NCBI GenBank assembly: GCA_017882465.1
Contig: JADGPN010000005.1
Coordinates: 1-40,363 of the forward strand
DNA: 40,363 bases
DNA from: Solirubrobacteraceae bacterium
GTDB taxonomy: Bacteria; Actinomycetota; Thermoleophilia; Solirubrobacterales; Solirubrobacteraceae
Direction of reading: 5' to 3'
Part shown: one piece after another, positions 1-8,652 of the stretch
How the letters are laid out: each line of letters starts with the position of its first letter
Position numbering within the stretch: position 1 is the first letter of the stretch
The notes under the pieces: generated by a model
Told to the model about the DNA's origin: nothing
Databases searched by the model: none
The model's input: only the letters and a program-made list of their open reading frames with translations
Position numbers and translations under genes: made by a program

Positions 1-1433
1 GTCATTGCGGGCGTCGGGTGCAGCGCGCGTGCCTTCCAGCCCTCGCCGACCGGCTCGATCAGCACGACCGGACGCCCCTGCTTCTCCACAGCGCGACCCT
101 GGTAGCCGGTCTCGCCGACATTCAGGCCCATGTCCCAGGCCAGGACGCTCTGGAACTCGACCTCGGTCACCGGCTGTCCGCAGGCCAGGATCCGCTTGGC
201 CCCGCCGAGCTCGGCGATGATCGAGTGCAGGCGGCCGATCTGCACCGTGCGGGCGCGCTCGTGCTTGAGGTCCAGGCCCTCGATCTTCACGCGCGACTGC
301 GCGGACGGCACAAGCGTGGCCAGCAACAGAGCCGAGACGGCTACCGGCCCCAAGGCCGGGGCGCGGGTCAAGCGGGGCAGAGCGGCGGCGAGCTGGCCGA
401 CACCCACTCCGGCCAGGACCGCAACCACGGCCACCGGCTCGAACAGGTACCTCGGCACCGCGGGCCAGCCGTGCAGCGCGAAGGCGATCTCGACGACCAC
501 CCAGGTGAACGCCGCCCCGGCGATCACCAGCGTCGGGCGGTCACGACGGCCGATAGCGAACGCGATCGCGACCAGCGCCGCCAGATGCACCGGCAGCTCG
601 TGCAGATCGAGGAAGCGGTCGATCACGCCGGTGATCTTGTTCTCGTGCAGGGCCCGTGGCGAGTTGAGGGCCAGGTTGCCGGCGACGAACCAGCTGTTGG
701 CGGTCAGCGCCGGGATCCCGAACCACAGCAGTGGAATCGAGAGCAGACCGGCGGCGATCAGGATCCATGTCCTGATCGCCGTATGCAGCAGCCAGAATGC
801 GTACAAGCCGACGAACGGCCACGCCTCCGGTCGCCCGAGCGAGGCCAGCACCAGCAGAATGAAGGCGATCCGGAAACGCCCACAGAGGTGGCAGTCGATC
901 GCGCCCAGGCAAAGCGCGACTATGACGGTGTCAGATTGGGAACTGAGAATGAAGTGCGCGTAATCGCGAATCCCCAGCACCAGCAACCCGGCGAGGATCG
1001 CGGCGGCGATCGCCGCGTACCGGCGCTCCGGCGTGGGTCCCGTGAGGCGGTAGGCGATCCGTGCCGCGAACACGACTGCCGCCAGCGAGCCGGCCACCGC
1101 GGTGAGGATCCAGAGCCACAGTTCGTAGTGGCCCACCAGCGCGTACGGAACCGTGAACAGGTACGGAAGCGGCTTCCACGACGGAGCGCCGTTGGTGTCG
1201 AGGTTCCAGTGCAGGGTCTGGCGGCCCCACACGATCCATCCGAAGGGATCGAAACCGGGCCGCGTCCCCGCCCACAGGATCACCAGCGCCGAGACCGCGA
1301 GCAGGGCAAGCGTGCCGATGACCCACGGATGAGCGCGGAGACGACTTCCCAGCGCGCCGCCTGTGGGCGACTTGCCCGGGCGCTGGGCGCCCGATGCGGG
1401 AATCGCCGGTGCTTCGATTGTCTGCTCCGACAC
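1..1433 (-). CDS. Multi-pass membrane protein, possible GT-C type glycosyltransferase (C-terminus cut off)
   Basis: An open minus-strand frame runs without a stop from a GTG at 1433 to the window edge, about 477 codons, so the C-terminus lies outside. The product begins MSEQTIEAPAIP, has a basic stretch (RLRAHP), then repeated hydrophobic segments such as VIGTLALLAVSALVIL, AAIAAAILAGLLVLGI and IRTWILIAAGLLSIPLLWF. A loop after the first membrane segment reads DPFGWIVWGRQTLHWNLD, and SWKPLPYLF follows; this layout resembles membrane sugar transferases using lipid-linked donors, but I see no decisive catalytic motif. The last visible part (from about residue 370) is hydrophilic. It is divergent from the sqdB-like operon, with about 200 bp between starts. 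A role in surface glycan assembly is inferred from neighbours only. Confidence 0.72.
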   Translation of the reverse strand, partial: MSEQTIEAPAIPASGAQRPGKSPTGGALGSRLRAHPWVIGTLALLAVSALVILWAGTRPGFDPFGWIVWGRQTLHWNLDTNGAPSWKPLPYLFTVPYALVGHYELWLWILTAVAGSLAAVVFAARIAYRLTGPTPERRYAAIAAAILAGLLVLGIRDYAHFILSSQSDTVIVALCLGAIDCHLCGRFRIAFILLVLASLGRPEAWPFVGLYAFWLLHTAIRTWILIAAGLLSIPLLWFGIPALTANSWFVAGNLALNSPRALHENKITGVIDRFLDLHELPVHLAALVAIAFAIGRRDRPTLVIAGAAFTWVVVEIAFALHGWPAVPRYLFEPVAVVAVLAGVGVGQLAAALPRLTRAPALGPVAVSALLLATLVPSAQSRVKIEGLDLKHERARTVQIGRLHSIIAELGGAKRILACGQPVTEVEFQSVLAWDMGLNVGETGYQGRAVEKQGRPVVLIEPVGEGWKARALHPTPAM

Positions 1434-1639
1434 AGGTCCACCGACCGTATCAGCGATCCTGTGGGCCCCGAGTTCTGTGGAACTACTTATGAGGGAGCGC
1501 TCTTTCCCTGTACTTGTTCGGTTATTGTCGACCGAGGCACGCTACGCGGCGGGCCCTGGATCTTGGCCGATTGCCGGGCCGCCTTCTCGGCAGAGGAGCC
1601 TCTTCGTCCTGTCAAACGAGCGGGTGGTAGACGATACGT

Positions 1640-2809
1640 ATGCGCATTCTGGTACTAGGTGGGGACGGTTACCTAGGATGGCCGACCGCGATCCATCTTT
1701 CGGCGGCCGGCCACGATGTGGCTGTGTCGGACAACTTCGTGCGACGTCGGTACGACGAGGAGCTCGGCGTCGAGAGCCTGACCCCGATTGCGACCCTCGA
1801 TGAACGCGTATCGACCTGGGCCGAGCTGACCGGCAAGACGCTCAAGTCCTACGTGGGCGATCTGTGCGACGCCCGGTTCGTTCACGCGATGGTGGCCGAC
1901 TTCCGGCCCGAGACGATCGTCCACTTCGGGCAGCAGCGGTCGGCGCCGTATTCGATGATCGACCAGGCCCACGCTGTCTACACGCAGACCAACAACGTCG
2001 TCGGCAACCTCAACCTGCTGTACGCGATCGCCGACATCGACCGTGACATCCACCTCGTCAAGCTCGGGACGATGGGCGAGTACGGAACGCCCAACATCGA
2101 CATCGAAGAGGGCTGGATCGAGATCAACCACAAGGGCCGATCCGACCGTGTCATGTATCCCAAGCGGCCGGGCTCGTTCTATCACCTGTCCAAGGTTCAC
2201 GACAGCCACAACATCGAGTTCGCCTGCCGGATCTGGGGTCTGCGCGCGACCGATCTGAACCAGGGCGTCGTGTACGGCGTCGACACCGAGACGACGAAGC
2301 TCGACCCCCGCCTGGCGACGCGGTTCGACTATGACGGTGTGTTCGGCACCGTGCTCAATCGCATGGTGATCCAGGCCGTGCTGGGCTATCCGCTGACCGT
2401 GTACGGCACCGGCGGTCAGACCCGGGGGCTGATCAACCTGGTCGATACGGTCGAATGCATCCGGATCAGCGCCGAGAGCCCGGCCGATCCCGGCGAGTTC
2501 CGTGTCTTCAACCAGTTCACCGAGCACATGTCGGTGCGCCAGATCGCGGACACCATCGCCGCCGACTATCCGGGCCCGTGCACGATCGAGGAGATCGAGA
2601 ACCCGCGCGTCGAGGCCGAGCAGCACTATTACAAGGCGGCTCACACCGCGCTCGTGGATCTGGGGCTCGTCCCCACGCTTCTGAGCGACACCCTGATCGA
2701 TCACCTGTTCGCAGTCGTCGAGCAGCACCAGGACCGCGTCGACCAGGCCGCGATCATGCCCACGGTCCGCTGGCGTGAGACCTCGAGCGAGTTGGTCCGC
2801 AGCAAGTGA
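1640..2809 (+). CDS. sqdB: UDP-sulfoquinovose synthase-like NAD-dependent epimerase (SqdB/SQD1/Agl3 family)
   Basis: 389 residues, an extended short-chain dehydrogenase. The NAD-binding motif GGDGYLG is at residues 7-13. The segments SDNFVRRRYDEELGVESLTP, HFGQQRSAPYSMID (95-108) and KLGTMGEYGTPNIDIEEGW (141-159) are hallmarks of plant and bacterial SQD1/SqdB. The catalytic triad is visible as T144, Y181 and K185, almost the same numbering as plant SQD1. Known family members convert UDP-glucose plus sulfite to UDP-sulfoquinovose, the donor for sulfolipid or, in Sulfolobus (Agl3), for a protein N-glycan. The gene overlaps the next epimerase by 4 bases (GTGA), so the two are probably translationally coupled. 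No sulfoquinovosyl-diacylglycerol synthase is adjacent; the nearest transferase is a GT2 enzyme, which favours a surface glycan. The family call is strong; the end product is inference. Confidence 0.88.
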   Translation: MRILVLGGDGYLGWPTAIHLSAAGHDVAVSDNFVRRRYDEELGVESLTPIATLDERVSTWAELTGKTLKSYVGDLCDARFVHAMVADFRPETIVHFGQQRSAPYSMIDQAHAVYTQTNNVVGNLNLLYAIADIDRDIHLVKLGTMGEYGTPNIDIEEGWIEINHKGRSDRVMYPKRPGSFYHLSKVHDSHNIEFACRIWGLRATDLNQGVVYGVDTETTKLDPRLATRFDYDGVFGTVLNRMVIQAVLGYPLTVYGTGGQTRGLINLVDTVECIRISAESPADPGEFRVFNQFTEHMSVRQIADTIAADYPGPCTIEEIENPRVEAEQHYYKAAHTALVDLGLVPTLLSDTLIDHLFAVVEQHQDRVDQAAIMPTVRWRETSSELVRSK

Positions 2810-3789
2810 GCAACGATGCCTTCGGCAGCCGAGCGGCGGCCGCGAAGGTCCTGGTCACCGGGGGGTCGGGATTCATCGGTCGCAACGTCGTTGCGGCGCT
2901 GCGCGCGGTGGGCCTGCCCGTCCGCGTCGTGGATCTGGTGCCCCATCCTGACCCTGATGTCGAGATCGTGCTCGGCGACCTGGCGCGGGCCGAGGTGATC
3001 GACGCCTCACTGGCCGGCGGCATCGACGCGATCGTGCATCTCGCGGCCGTGACCTCGGTGCTGCGCTCGGTCGAGCAGCCGGCGCTCACCTACCGCACCA
3101 ACGTAGCCGCGACAGCTGCTCTGCTGGAAGCTGCCCGCGAGGCCGATGTCCGGGCGCTGGTGTTCGCCTCGACCAACGCTGTCGTCGGTCCGATGCAGGG
3201 CGCCTCCATCACCGAATCCGATCTGCCGCAGCCGCTGACACCCTACGGGGCCACCAAGGCCGCGGGCGAGATGCTGATGTCGGCCTACACCTCGTCCTAC
3301 GGACTGCGCTGCGCCTGCCTGCGGCTGACCAACGTCTACGGACTGGGGATGGCGCTCAAGGACAGCATCATCGCCCGCCTGATGCGCGCGATCCGCACCG
3401 GGTCGACATTCGAGGTCTACGGGGACGGTCGCCAGGTGCGCGACTACGTGAACGTCGCCGATGTGACGGCCGCGATCCAGCTCGCGCTCGGCGACGAGCG
3501 CTGGCACGGGCCGGTGGTCATCGGCAGCGGCACGTCGCGGTCGGTGCTTGAGGTCGTCGAGGCGGTTCGCGAGGTGACTGGGGCCGTGATCGACGTGACC
3601 AATGGGCCCGCCCGAGCCGGCGAGATGCCGGCCGTGGTGGTCGACAACGCCGTGGCTCGCAGTCGCGGCTGGTCGCCGCGGTACACCCTCGCCGGCGGGC
3701 TGGCCGGAGTCTGGGAGGAATGGTCGGGCGCTGACATGAGCGCGGCTCCTCCGCACGCACCAGCGGCCCAGGCGGGAGGAGCACGGTGA
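2806..3789 (+). CDS. NAD-dependent sugar epimerase/dehydratase
   Basis: 327 residues, extended SDR fold. The nucleotide-binding TGGSGFIG is at 18-25; the active-site Y147-x3-K151 sits in TPYGATKAAGE, with the Ser/Thr partner in FASTNAVVG (120-128). The segment RLTNVYGLGM and a late RQVRDYVNVADV match UDP-glucose 4-epimerase/dTDP-glucose dehydratase-like enzymes acting on nucleotide sugars. The GTG start overlaps the stop of the SqdB-like gene, and its own stop overlaps the GTG of the GT2 gene, so three genes form one coupled unit. The substrate cannot be told from sequence; it probably makes a second activated sugar for the same glycan. Confidence 0.88.
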   Translation: MSNDAFGSRAAAAKVLVTGGSGFIGRNVVAALRAVGLPVRVVDLVPHPDPDVEIVLGDLARAEVIDASLAGGIDAIVHLAAVTSVLRSVEQPALTYRTNVAATAALLEAAREADVRALVFASTNAVVGPMQGASITESDLPQPLTPYGATKAAGEMLMSAYTSSYGLRCACLRLTNVYGLGMALKDSIIARLMRAIRTGSTFEVYGDGRQVRDYVNVADVTAAIQLALGDERWHGPVVIGSGTSRSVLEVVEAVREVTGAVIDVTNGPARAGEMPAVVVDNAVARSRGWSPRYTLAGGLAGVWEEWSGADMSAAPPHAPAAQAGGAR

Positions 3790-4637
3790 CGGTCGCTCCC
3801 AGCCGCCCCTTTGCGCTCGAGGACGAGCTGCGTCGATTGGCGCCCGAGGAACGCGGGGCGGCCGCCGCCTTCCTCGACGCACATCCTCCCGGCGAGGGAG
3901 CTCCGCTGGCGGTGGTGATCCCGGCCTTCAATGAGGAGCCAACTGTGGCCGGGGTGGTCACGGAGGTTCCCCGGGAGGCGGCGGGCCTTGCCACGGAGGT
4001 GATCGTGGTCGTCGACGGGGCCACCGACGCCACCGCCTCCGAAGCGGCCGCCGCGGGAGCGCTCGTGTGCGATGTGTCGGTCAACCGCGGCCAGGGCGCT
4101 GCGCTCCGGCTCGGCTACTGGCTGGCTCGCGCGCGGGGAGCAGCGGTGATCGCCACCCTCGACGGCGACGGGCAGTACGAGCCCACCGAGCTCGCGAGGG
4201 TGGTCGAGCCGCTCGTTGCCGGAAGGGCCGACTGGGTGACCGGCTCCCGGCGGCTGGGAACCGAGCTGACCACGGACTCGGTCCGGCACGCCGGCGTGCG
4301 CGTGTTCGCCGCCGTGATCAGCCTGCTGATCGGTCAGCGCATCACCGACCCGGCCTGCGGCCTGCGCGCGATGCGCTCCGAGGTCGCCGCGTCCGTCGTG
4401 CTCGAGCAGCAGCAGTATCAGGCCTCGGAGCTGATGATCAGCGCCGCGCTGTCGGGCTTCCGCCTGGCAGAGGTTCCCACCACGATGCGCGATCGCGGCG
4501 CGGGCGCAACCGCCACCAAGAAGGGCGGCAACTTTGGCTACGGCGTTCGGTTCGCGCGCGCGGTCCTGAGGACCTGGACGCGTGACCGCAGGGCAGCCCG
4601 GAGGCGGCTGCGCTCCGAGAAGACCCAGAACTCGTAG
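3786..4637 (+). CDS. Family 2 glycosyltransferase (DPM/ArnC-like)
   Basis: 283 residues with a GT-A fold signature: LAVVIPAFNEEPTVAGVV at 41-58, EVIVVVDGATD around 71-81, NRGQGAALRLG at 100-110 and the metal-binding DGDGQ at 126-130. No long membrane segment follows, as in soluble polyprenyl-phosphate sugar synthases of the DPM1 type that move a sugar from a nucleotide to undecaprenyl or dolichyl phosphate. The start is GTG 3786, overlapping the upstream stop by 4 bases. Its last 100 bases overlap, tail to tail, the end of the opposite-strand GtrA gene. GT2 plus GtrA is a familiar pair in which the lipid-linked sugar made here is handled by the small membrane protein; which sugar is unknown. 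Confidence 0.88.
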   Translation: MTVAPSRPFALEDELRRLAPEERGAAAAFLDAHPPGEGAPLAVVIPAFNEEPTVAGVVTEVPREAAGLATEVIVVVDGATDATASEAAAAGALVCDVSVNRGQGAALRLGYWLARARGAAVIATLDGDGQYEPTELARVVEPLVAGRADWVTGSRRLGTELTTDSVRHAGVRVFAAVISLLIGQRITDPACGLRAMRSEVAASVVLEQQQYQASELMISAALSGFRLAEVPTTMRDRGAGATATKKGGNFGYGVRFARAVLRTWTRDRRAARRRLRSEKTQNS

Positions 4638-5053
4638 ACCGCGAACTTCGCGAAGAACAGCACCACGAAGACGGCCAGGTAGGAGGCGGTGACCAGCGCC
4701 ACGCGAATCCCGTGGTGAGCCGGAATGCTCTGCACCTGGGCCTTGGTCCACGCGGTCGCCGCCGAAGCCAGGATCAGTGCCACCGCCGACGTGGCGATGT
4801 AGCCGATGACCTCGCGGCCTACCGCGGGACGGCCCTTTCGCTGCCAGGCCCAGCGCCGGTTGAGGAACCAGTTCGGGATCGCTCCGGCCAGGAACGCGGT
4901 CACCGAGCAGGTGGTCGTGCCCGCCCCGCTCACGAACAGCACGGCGAACACGATCGCGCTCACGGCCGCTGCCACGACCGACCCGATCGTGTAGCGCGTG
5001 ACGCGACCTGCCAGAGGCGAGCGGCGGAAAGCCGCATAGCGGTCAGCAAGCAC
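4538..5053 (-). CDS. GtrA-family small membrane protein
   Basis: 171 residues with four predicted membrane helices: YTIGSVVAAAVSAIVFAVLF, CSVTAFLAGAIPNWFLN, VIGYIATSAVALILASAATA and VALVTASYLAVFVVLFFAKF. The GtrA family hallmark PNWFLNRRWAW lies near residue 60, and the helix-4 end KFAVYEFWVF also fits. Family members are thought to help flip or present polyprenyl-phosphate-linked sugars for cell-surface glycosylation. The start is GTG 5053. It converges on the GT2 gene with a 100-base coding overlap, so its Arg-rich C-terminus (about residues 139-171) shares DNA with the GT2 tail. The partner is probably the GT2 enzyme despite the opposite strand. Confidence 0.85.
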   Translation of the reverse strand: MLADRYAAFRRSPLAGRVTRYTIGSVVAAAVSAIVFAVLFVSGAGTTTCSVTAFLAGAIPNWFLNRRWAWQRKGRPAVGREVIGYIATSAVALILASAATAWTKAQVQSIPAHHGIRVALVTASYLAVFVVLFFAKFAVYEFWVFSERSRLRAALRSRVQVLRTARANRTP

Positions 5054-5109
5054 TGTTCGAAGGGTATCGGGCGCCAGAGATCGGCCGGTCGCGGCGCTAC
5101 GTTGCCTTC

Positions 5110-5967
5110 ATGGTGCGTTTACACCCGCCCGGCGAGCCGATCGTGCTCGGCGACGATCTGATCCTGGCCGGCGACTGCCTGACGGCGATGCGAGAACTGC
5201 CCCCGGCGAGCTTCGAACTCGTGTACATGGACCCCCCGTTCAACACCGGGCGGGCCCAGGCTCGCCACACGCTCTCGGTGACCGAGAGCGAACACGGCGA
5301 CCGCACCGGGTTCGGCGGCCGGCGTTACCGCTCGAGTCTGCTCCAGACGCTCAGCTACGACGATGCGTTCGGCGACTACCTGGGATTCCTGGAGCCGCGC
5401 CTGAGCCGTGCGCGGGAGCTGCTGACCCCCCACGGGAGCCTGTACTTCCACATCGACTACCGCGAGGCGCATTATTGCAAGCTGCTGCTGGACGAGATCT
5501 TCGGTCGCGATGCGTTCCTGAACGAGCTCATCTGGGCCTACGACTACGGCGCCAAGCCGCGACGGCGGTGGCCCGCCAAGCACGACACGATCCTCGTCTA
5601 CGTCCGCACTCCCGGCGCCCATCACTTCGACGCCGAGGCGGTGGAGCGCGAGCCGTACATGGCACCGGGTCTGGTCACGCCCGAGAAGGCGGCGCGCGGC
5701 AAGCGCCCCACGGACGTCTGGTTCCACACCATCGTGCCCACCAACGGGAGCGAGAAGACCGGTTACCCGACGCAGAAGCCCGAGGGCGTGCTGCGCCGGA
5801 TCGTCGCCGCATCCGCGCGTCCCGGCGGCTGGTGCCTGGACCCGTTCGCCGGGTCGGGCACGCTCGGCGCCGCGTGCCAGGGCCTGCAGCGGCGCTTCGT
5901 CCTGATCGACGAGAGCAACGAGGCGGTCGAGGTGATGCGCAAGCGACTCGCCGCCGCCGGCGACTGA
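5110..5967 (+). CDS. DNA methyltransferase, N6-adenine/N4-cytosine type, beta-class order
   Basis: 285 residues. The catalytic motif IV DPPF is at 41-44 (VYMDPPFNTG), and the S-adenosylmethionine-binding motif DPFAGSGT is at 244-251. Motif IV before motif I is the order of beta-class amino-methyltransferases (Pfam N6_N4_Mtase). The middle holds TEKTGYPTQKPEG-like sequence (SEKTGYPTQKPEG), usual in this family. No endonuclease or specificity gene is beside it, so it is probably a solitary methylase acting in gene regulation or a remnant defence activity. The start ATG 5110 lies 56 bp from the divergent gtrA start and has no clear Shine-Dalgarno site. The recognition sequence cannot be predicted. 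Confidence 0.86.
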   Translation: MVRLHPPGEPIVLGDDLILAGDCLTAMRELPPASFELVYMDPPFNTGRAQARHTLSVTESEHGDRTGFGGRRYRSSLLQTLSYDDAFGDYLGFLEPRLSRARELLTPHGSLYFHIDYREAHYCKLLLDEIFGRDAFLNELIWAYDYGAKPRRRWPAKHDTILVYVRTPGAHHFDAEAVEREPYMAPGLVTPEKAARGKRPTDVWFHTIVPTNGSEKTGYPTQKPEGVLRRIVAASARPGGWCLDPFAGSGTLGAACQGLQRRFVLIDESNEAVEVMRKRLAAAGD

Positions 5968-5982
5968 CAGCGCCGCCCGCGC

Positions 5983-6651
5983 TTATTCCCGCCCGTGGAC
6001 GAGCGGCACGAAGCGGACCGGGTCGAGGGTCACTCGGGTCACACCATGGTCGGTGCGGGTGGTCAGCGTCAGGTGCTGGTAGTCGCCGCCGACGGGCACC
6101 ACGAGCCGTCCCCCGGGTGACAGCTGGTCGACGAGCGCCTCGGGTACGAGCACGCCGGCGGCGGCGACGTTGATGGCGTCAAACGGGGCCTCATCGGGGA
6201 GGCCGAGGCTGCCATCGCCCACCAGGCATGTGACGTTGGCGAAGCCGCGCTCGGCCAGGGTGCGGCGCGCGAGCTCGGTCAGCTCCGGATGGCGCTCGAT
6301 CGACCACACGTGGCCGGCCAGCTTGGCCAGCAGCGCGGCGTGGTAGCCGGAGCCGGTGCCCACGTCGAGGACCCGATCGCCGGGCTCCACGGCGAGGAGA
6401 TCGAGCATGCGGGCCACCACGAGCGGCTGCGAAATGGTCTGCCCGCAGGAGATCGGAAGGGCCACGTTCTCATAGGCCCGCTTGCGCTCGCGCGCGCGGA
6501 CGAACCATTCCCTGGGCACCGAGGCGATCGCATCAAGGGTGCGCTCGCGACCGACCGCCGGGCGCAGCCGTTCGGCGAGTGCGATCGCCCGGGCGAGCGG
6601 GTCCTGGCCGGCCGATTCCCGATCTTGGTCGCCTGGCTCCATGACCAGCAC
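5983..6651 (-). CDS. pcm: Protein-L-isoaspartate O-methyltransferase
   Basis: 222 residues, the usual Pcm length. It uses S-adenosylmethionine to methylate isoaspartyl residues in damaged proteins. Visible motifs are ISCGQTISQPLVVARML (substrate and family signature, about 68-84), the SAM-binding VLDVGTGSGYHAALLA (about 95-110), and GRLVVPVGG near the C-terminus. The start could be GTG 6651 or ATG 6642 (three codons later); neither has a good ribosome site, so the longer form is given. It faces the GT39 gene with only 38 bp between starts, so promoters overlap. It is convergent with the methyltransferase gene, 15 bp apart. Confidence 0.93.
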   Translation of the reverse strand: MLVMEPGDQDRESAGQDPLARAIALAERLRPAVGRERTLDAIASVPREWFVRARERKRAYENVALPISCGQTISQPLVVARMLDLLAVEPGDRVLDVGTGSGYHAALLAKLAGHVWSIERHPELTELARRTLAERGFANVTCLVGDGSLGLPDEAPFDAINVAAAGVLVPEALVDQLSPGGRLVVPVGGDYQHLTLTTRTDHGVTRVTLDPVRFVPLVHGRE

Positions 6652-6689
6652 TTTAGGAGGCCCAAGGACTGGTCGATTAGGGTCGAGTT

Positions 6690-8627
6690 GTGTCTGTCAC
6701 AGAAGGCGCGCCCTCTGACAACATTGCCCCGATGCTCGGTGAGTCCCGGGTGGCCGGTAAGACGAGCGGCACGGTCGAGATGACGAGTCTCGACGAGTCG
6801 CCGCCGTTCGCATTTGGATCAGTGGCCGTGCCACGCGCCACGAGGCTGGGCGCTGGGCTGGCCCGGATCGCGCGCTCGCTGCCATGGGCGGTGTGCCTGA
6901 TCACCGCCGTGGCCGCCGCTCTGCGGTTCGCGGAGGTGGACGACGTCAGCGCCAACCAGTTCTACGACGCGGCGGTGCGCAGCATGTCGCTGTCGTGGCA
7001 CAACTTCTTCTTCGGCGCATTCGATCCCGGCGGCATCCTGGCCGTGGACAAGCCGCCGCTGGACCTGTGGCTGCAGGTGCTGAGCGTGAAACTGCTGGGG
7101 TGGAACGCCTCGGCGATCAAGCTCCCAGAGGCGCTCGGCGGGACGCTGGCGGTGCCGCTCCTGTACGACGCGGTGCGACGGGTCGCGGGGCGGCCCGCCG
7201 GACTCGCGTCGGCCGTCGCCCTGGCGGTGATGCCGGAGTCGGTGCTCACCTCGCGCAGCGACACGATGGACTCGGTGATGATGCTGCTGGTCGTCGGGGC
7301 GCTGTGGCTGACGGTGCGGGCCTGTCAGACGGGCCGTCACCGGTGGGTCGTTCTGGCGGGGGTGTCCCTGGGCCTGGCGTTCAACGTCAAGCTGCTGGAG
7401 TCTCTGGTCGCCGCTCCGGCGCTGCTGGTCCTGTACGCGATGGGCTCGCAGGTGTCATGGCGCCGAAAGCTGGTCGATCTCGGCCTGGCGGGGGCCTCGC
7501 TGGTGACGGTGGCGCTGTCGTGGGCGATTGCGGTATCGCTGTCTCCCGGCAGCCACCCGTATCCGGTCGGGTCGACCGACGGGACGGTCTGGAACGTGAT
7601 GTTCGTGTTCAACGGCTTTGGCCGCGTCTCACATGCGCCCGTATCGACCCGGCCGGGAGGGCCCGGTCCGCTACGCCTCGTCCAGGCCTCGGGTTGGAAC
7701 TTCGATGTCTTCTTCGGCTGTGCCCTGATGGCCGCGATCGCGATCGGGGGTGCGGCGCTGCTGCTGGCGCTCGGCCGGCGGTGCAAGCACGGCGCACACC
7801 CGAACACGATGGCTCGCGCATTCGCGGTCTCGCTGATCGTCTGGGTCGTGGTGGCGTCGGCCCTTTTCAGCCACGTGAGCGTCCTGCATACGCGCTATCT
7901 GGAGGCTCTCGCCCCCGCGGTAGCGGCGGCGATCGGCTTTGGTGCCGCGTCGCTGTCAGGGCTCGCGGATCGGCGCCAGGAGCCTGGCCGGCCCGCGGTC
8001 CTCGCGATCGCCCTCGCGCTCGGCGGAGTGTGCGCGTACACGTTCAACCTACCTCCGGTCACGATCGCCTGGGGCGCGGTTGCGCTCACGATCGCGGCGG
8101 TCGCCGCCGCCCTGATCGCCACCTCGGGTGGTGGGCGCCTGGGGCTGCTGACCAAGTGGCTGACTCTGACGCTGATCATCGCCTGCAGCGTGCTGTTCCC
8201 GGTCCACGAATCGCTGAAGCTGGTCCGCGCGCACACCAACGACTCGCTTGGCCTGGCGACCCATCCGGCAGTCACCGAGGCGGTGCTGTCCAGGTACCTG
8301 CAACCGCGGACGACCGGAATCCGGTACGAGCTCGCGGTCGACGAGCCACTGGCGCTGGCGCCGATGATCATCCACGACCAGCGGCCGATCTTCCCGCTCA
8401 CGAGCTTCCACGGGCTGCCGGTCCGCAGCCTGGCTCAGTTGCAGACGGCGGTCGGGGCCGGTGAGGTGAGGTATGCCCTGGTCGGCAACTACACCTGCGG
8501 CCCGCACCAGCGAACCTGGGCCTCATGCGGTCCCGCCGCGCTGTGGATCCGCAACAACGGCATCGACGTCAGCGCAGCCGCAGGACTGACCGGGGCGTCT
8601 AAGCTCTATCTTATGCTGCCATTCTGA
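6690..8627 (+). CDS. ArnT/PMT-like family 39 membrane glycosyltransferase
   Basis: 645 residues. After a polar N-terminus of about 60 residues comes a helix (LPWAVCLITAVAAAL), then the large first external loop with the sequence SLSWHNFFFGAFDPGG and VDKPPLDLWLQ typical of the bacterial ArnT-like branch of GT39. About ten further hydrophobic segments follow, and the last 100 or so residues form a soluble domain. Known relatives transfer sugar from a polyprenyl phosphate to lipid A or protein on the outer face of the membrane. The acidic catalytic residue expected in the first loop is probably the Asp of EVDDVSANQFYDAA. The start GTG 6690 is weakly supported; AGGAGG at 6655-6660 is too far upstream to serve it. 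It is a likely consumer of lipid-linked sugars made by GT2 enzymes such as the one at 3786. Confidence 0.85.
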   Translation: MSVTEGAPSDNIAPMLGESRVAGKTSGTVEMTSLDESPPFAFGSVAVPRATRLGAGLARIARSLPWAVCLITAVAAALRFAEVDDVSANQFYDAAVRSMSLSWHNFFFGAFDPGGILAVDKPPLDLWLQVLSVKLLGWNASAIKLPEALGGTLAVPLLYDAVRRVAGRPAGLASAVALAVMPESVLTSRSDTMDSVMMLLVVGALWLTVRACQTGRHRWVVLAGVSLGLAFNVKLLESLVAAPALLVLYAMGSQVSWRRKLVDLGLAGASLVTVALSWAIAVSLSPGSHPYPVGSTDGTVWNVMFVFNGFGRVSHAPVSTRPGGPGPLRLVQASGWNFDVFFGCALMAAIAIGGAALLLALGRRCKHGAHPNTMARAFAVSLIVWVVVASALFSHVSVLHTRYLEALAPAVAAAIGFGAASLSGLADRRQEPGRPAVLAIALALGGVCAYTFNLPPVTIAWGAVALTIAAVAAALIATSGGGRLGLLTKWLTLTLIIACSVLFPVHESLKLVRAHTNDSLGLATHPAVTEAVLSRYLQPRTTGIRYELAVDEPLALAPMIIHDQRPIFPLTSFHGLPVRSLAQLQTAVGAGEVRYALVGNYTCGPHQRTWASCGPAALWIRNNGIDVSAAAGLTGASKLYLMLPF

Positions 8628-8652
8628 GTGCGGCGGGGCACACCTCGCCGGT

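Noticed and set aside
1489-1514. Small hairpin AGGGA...TCCCT upstream of the SqdB-like gene
   Set aside because: Only five pairs and no link to a start or stop; not distinguishable from chance.
18-1658. Long plus-strand open frame of 546 codons
   Set aside because: It is rich in Arg, Gln and Gly with no hydrophobic core, while the opposite strand encodes a coherent membrane protein through the same DNA.
1673-2728. Minus-strand frame of 351 codons opposite the SqdB-like gene
   Set aside because: Its sequence is a mirror of the true gene's codons; the plus strand has clear SQD1 motifs.
3007-4751. Long minus-strand frames opposite the epimerase and GT2 genes
   Set aside because: Low-complexity Arg/Ala/Pro products without motifs; typical of GC-rich antisense frames.
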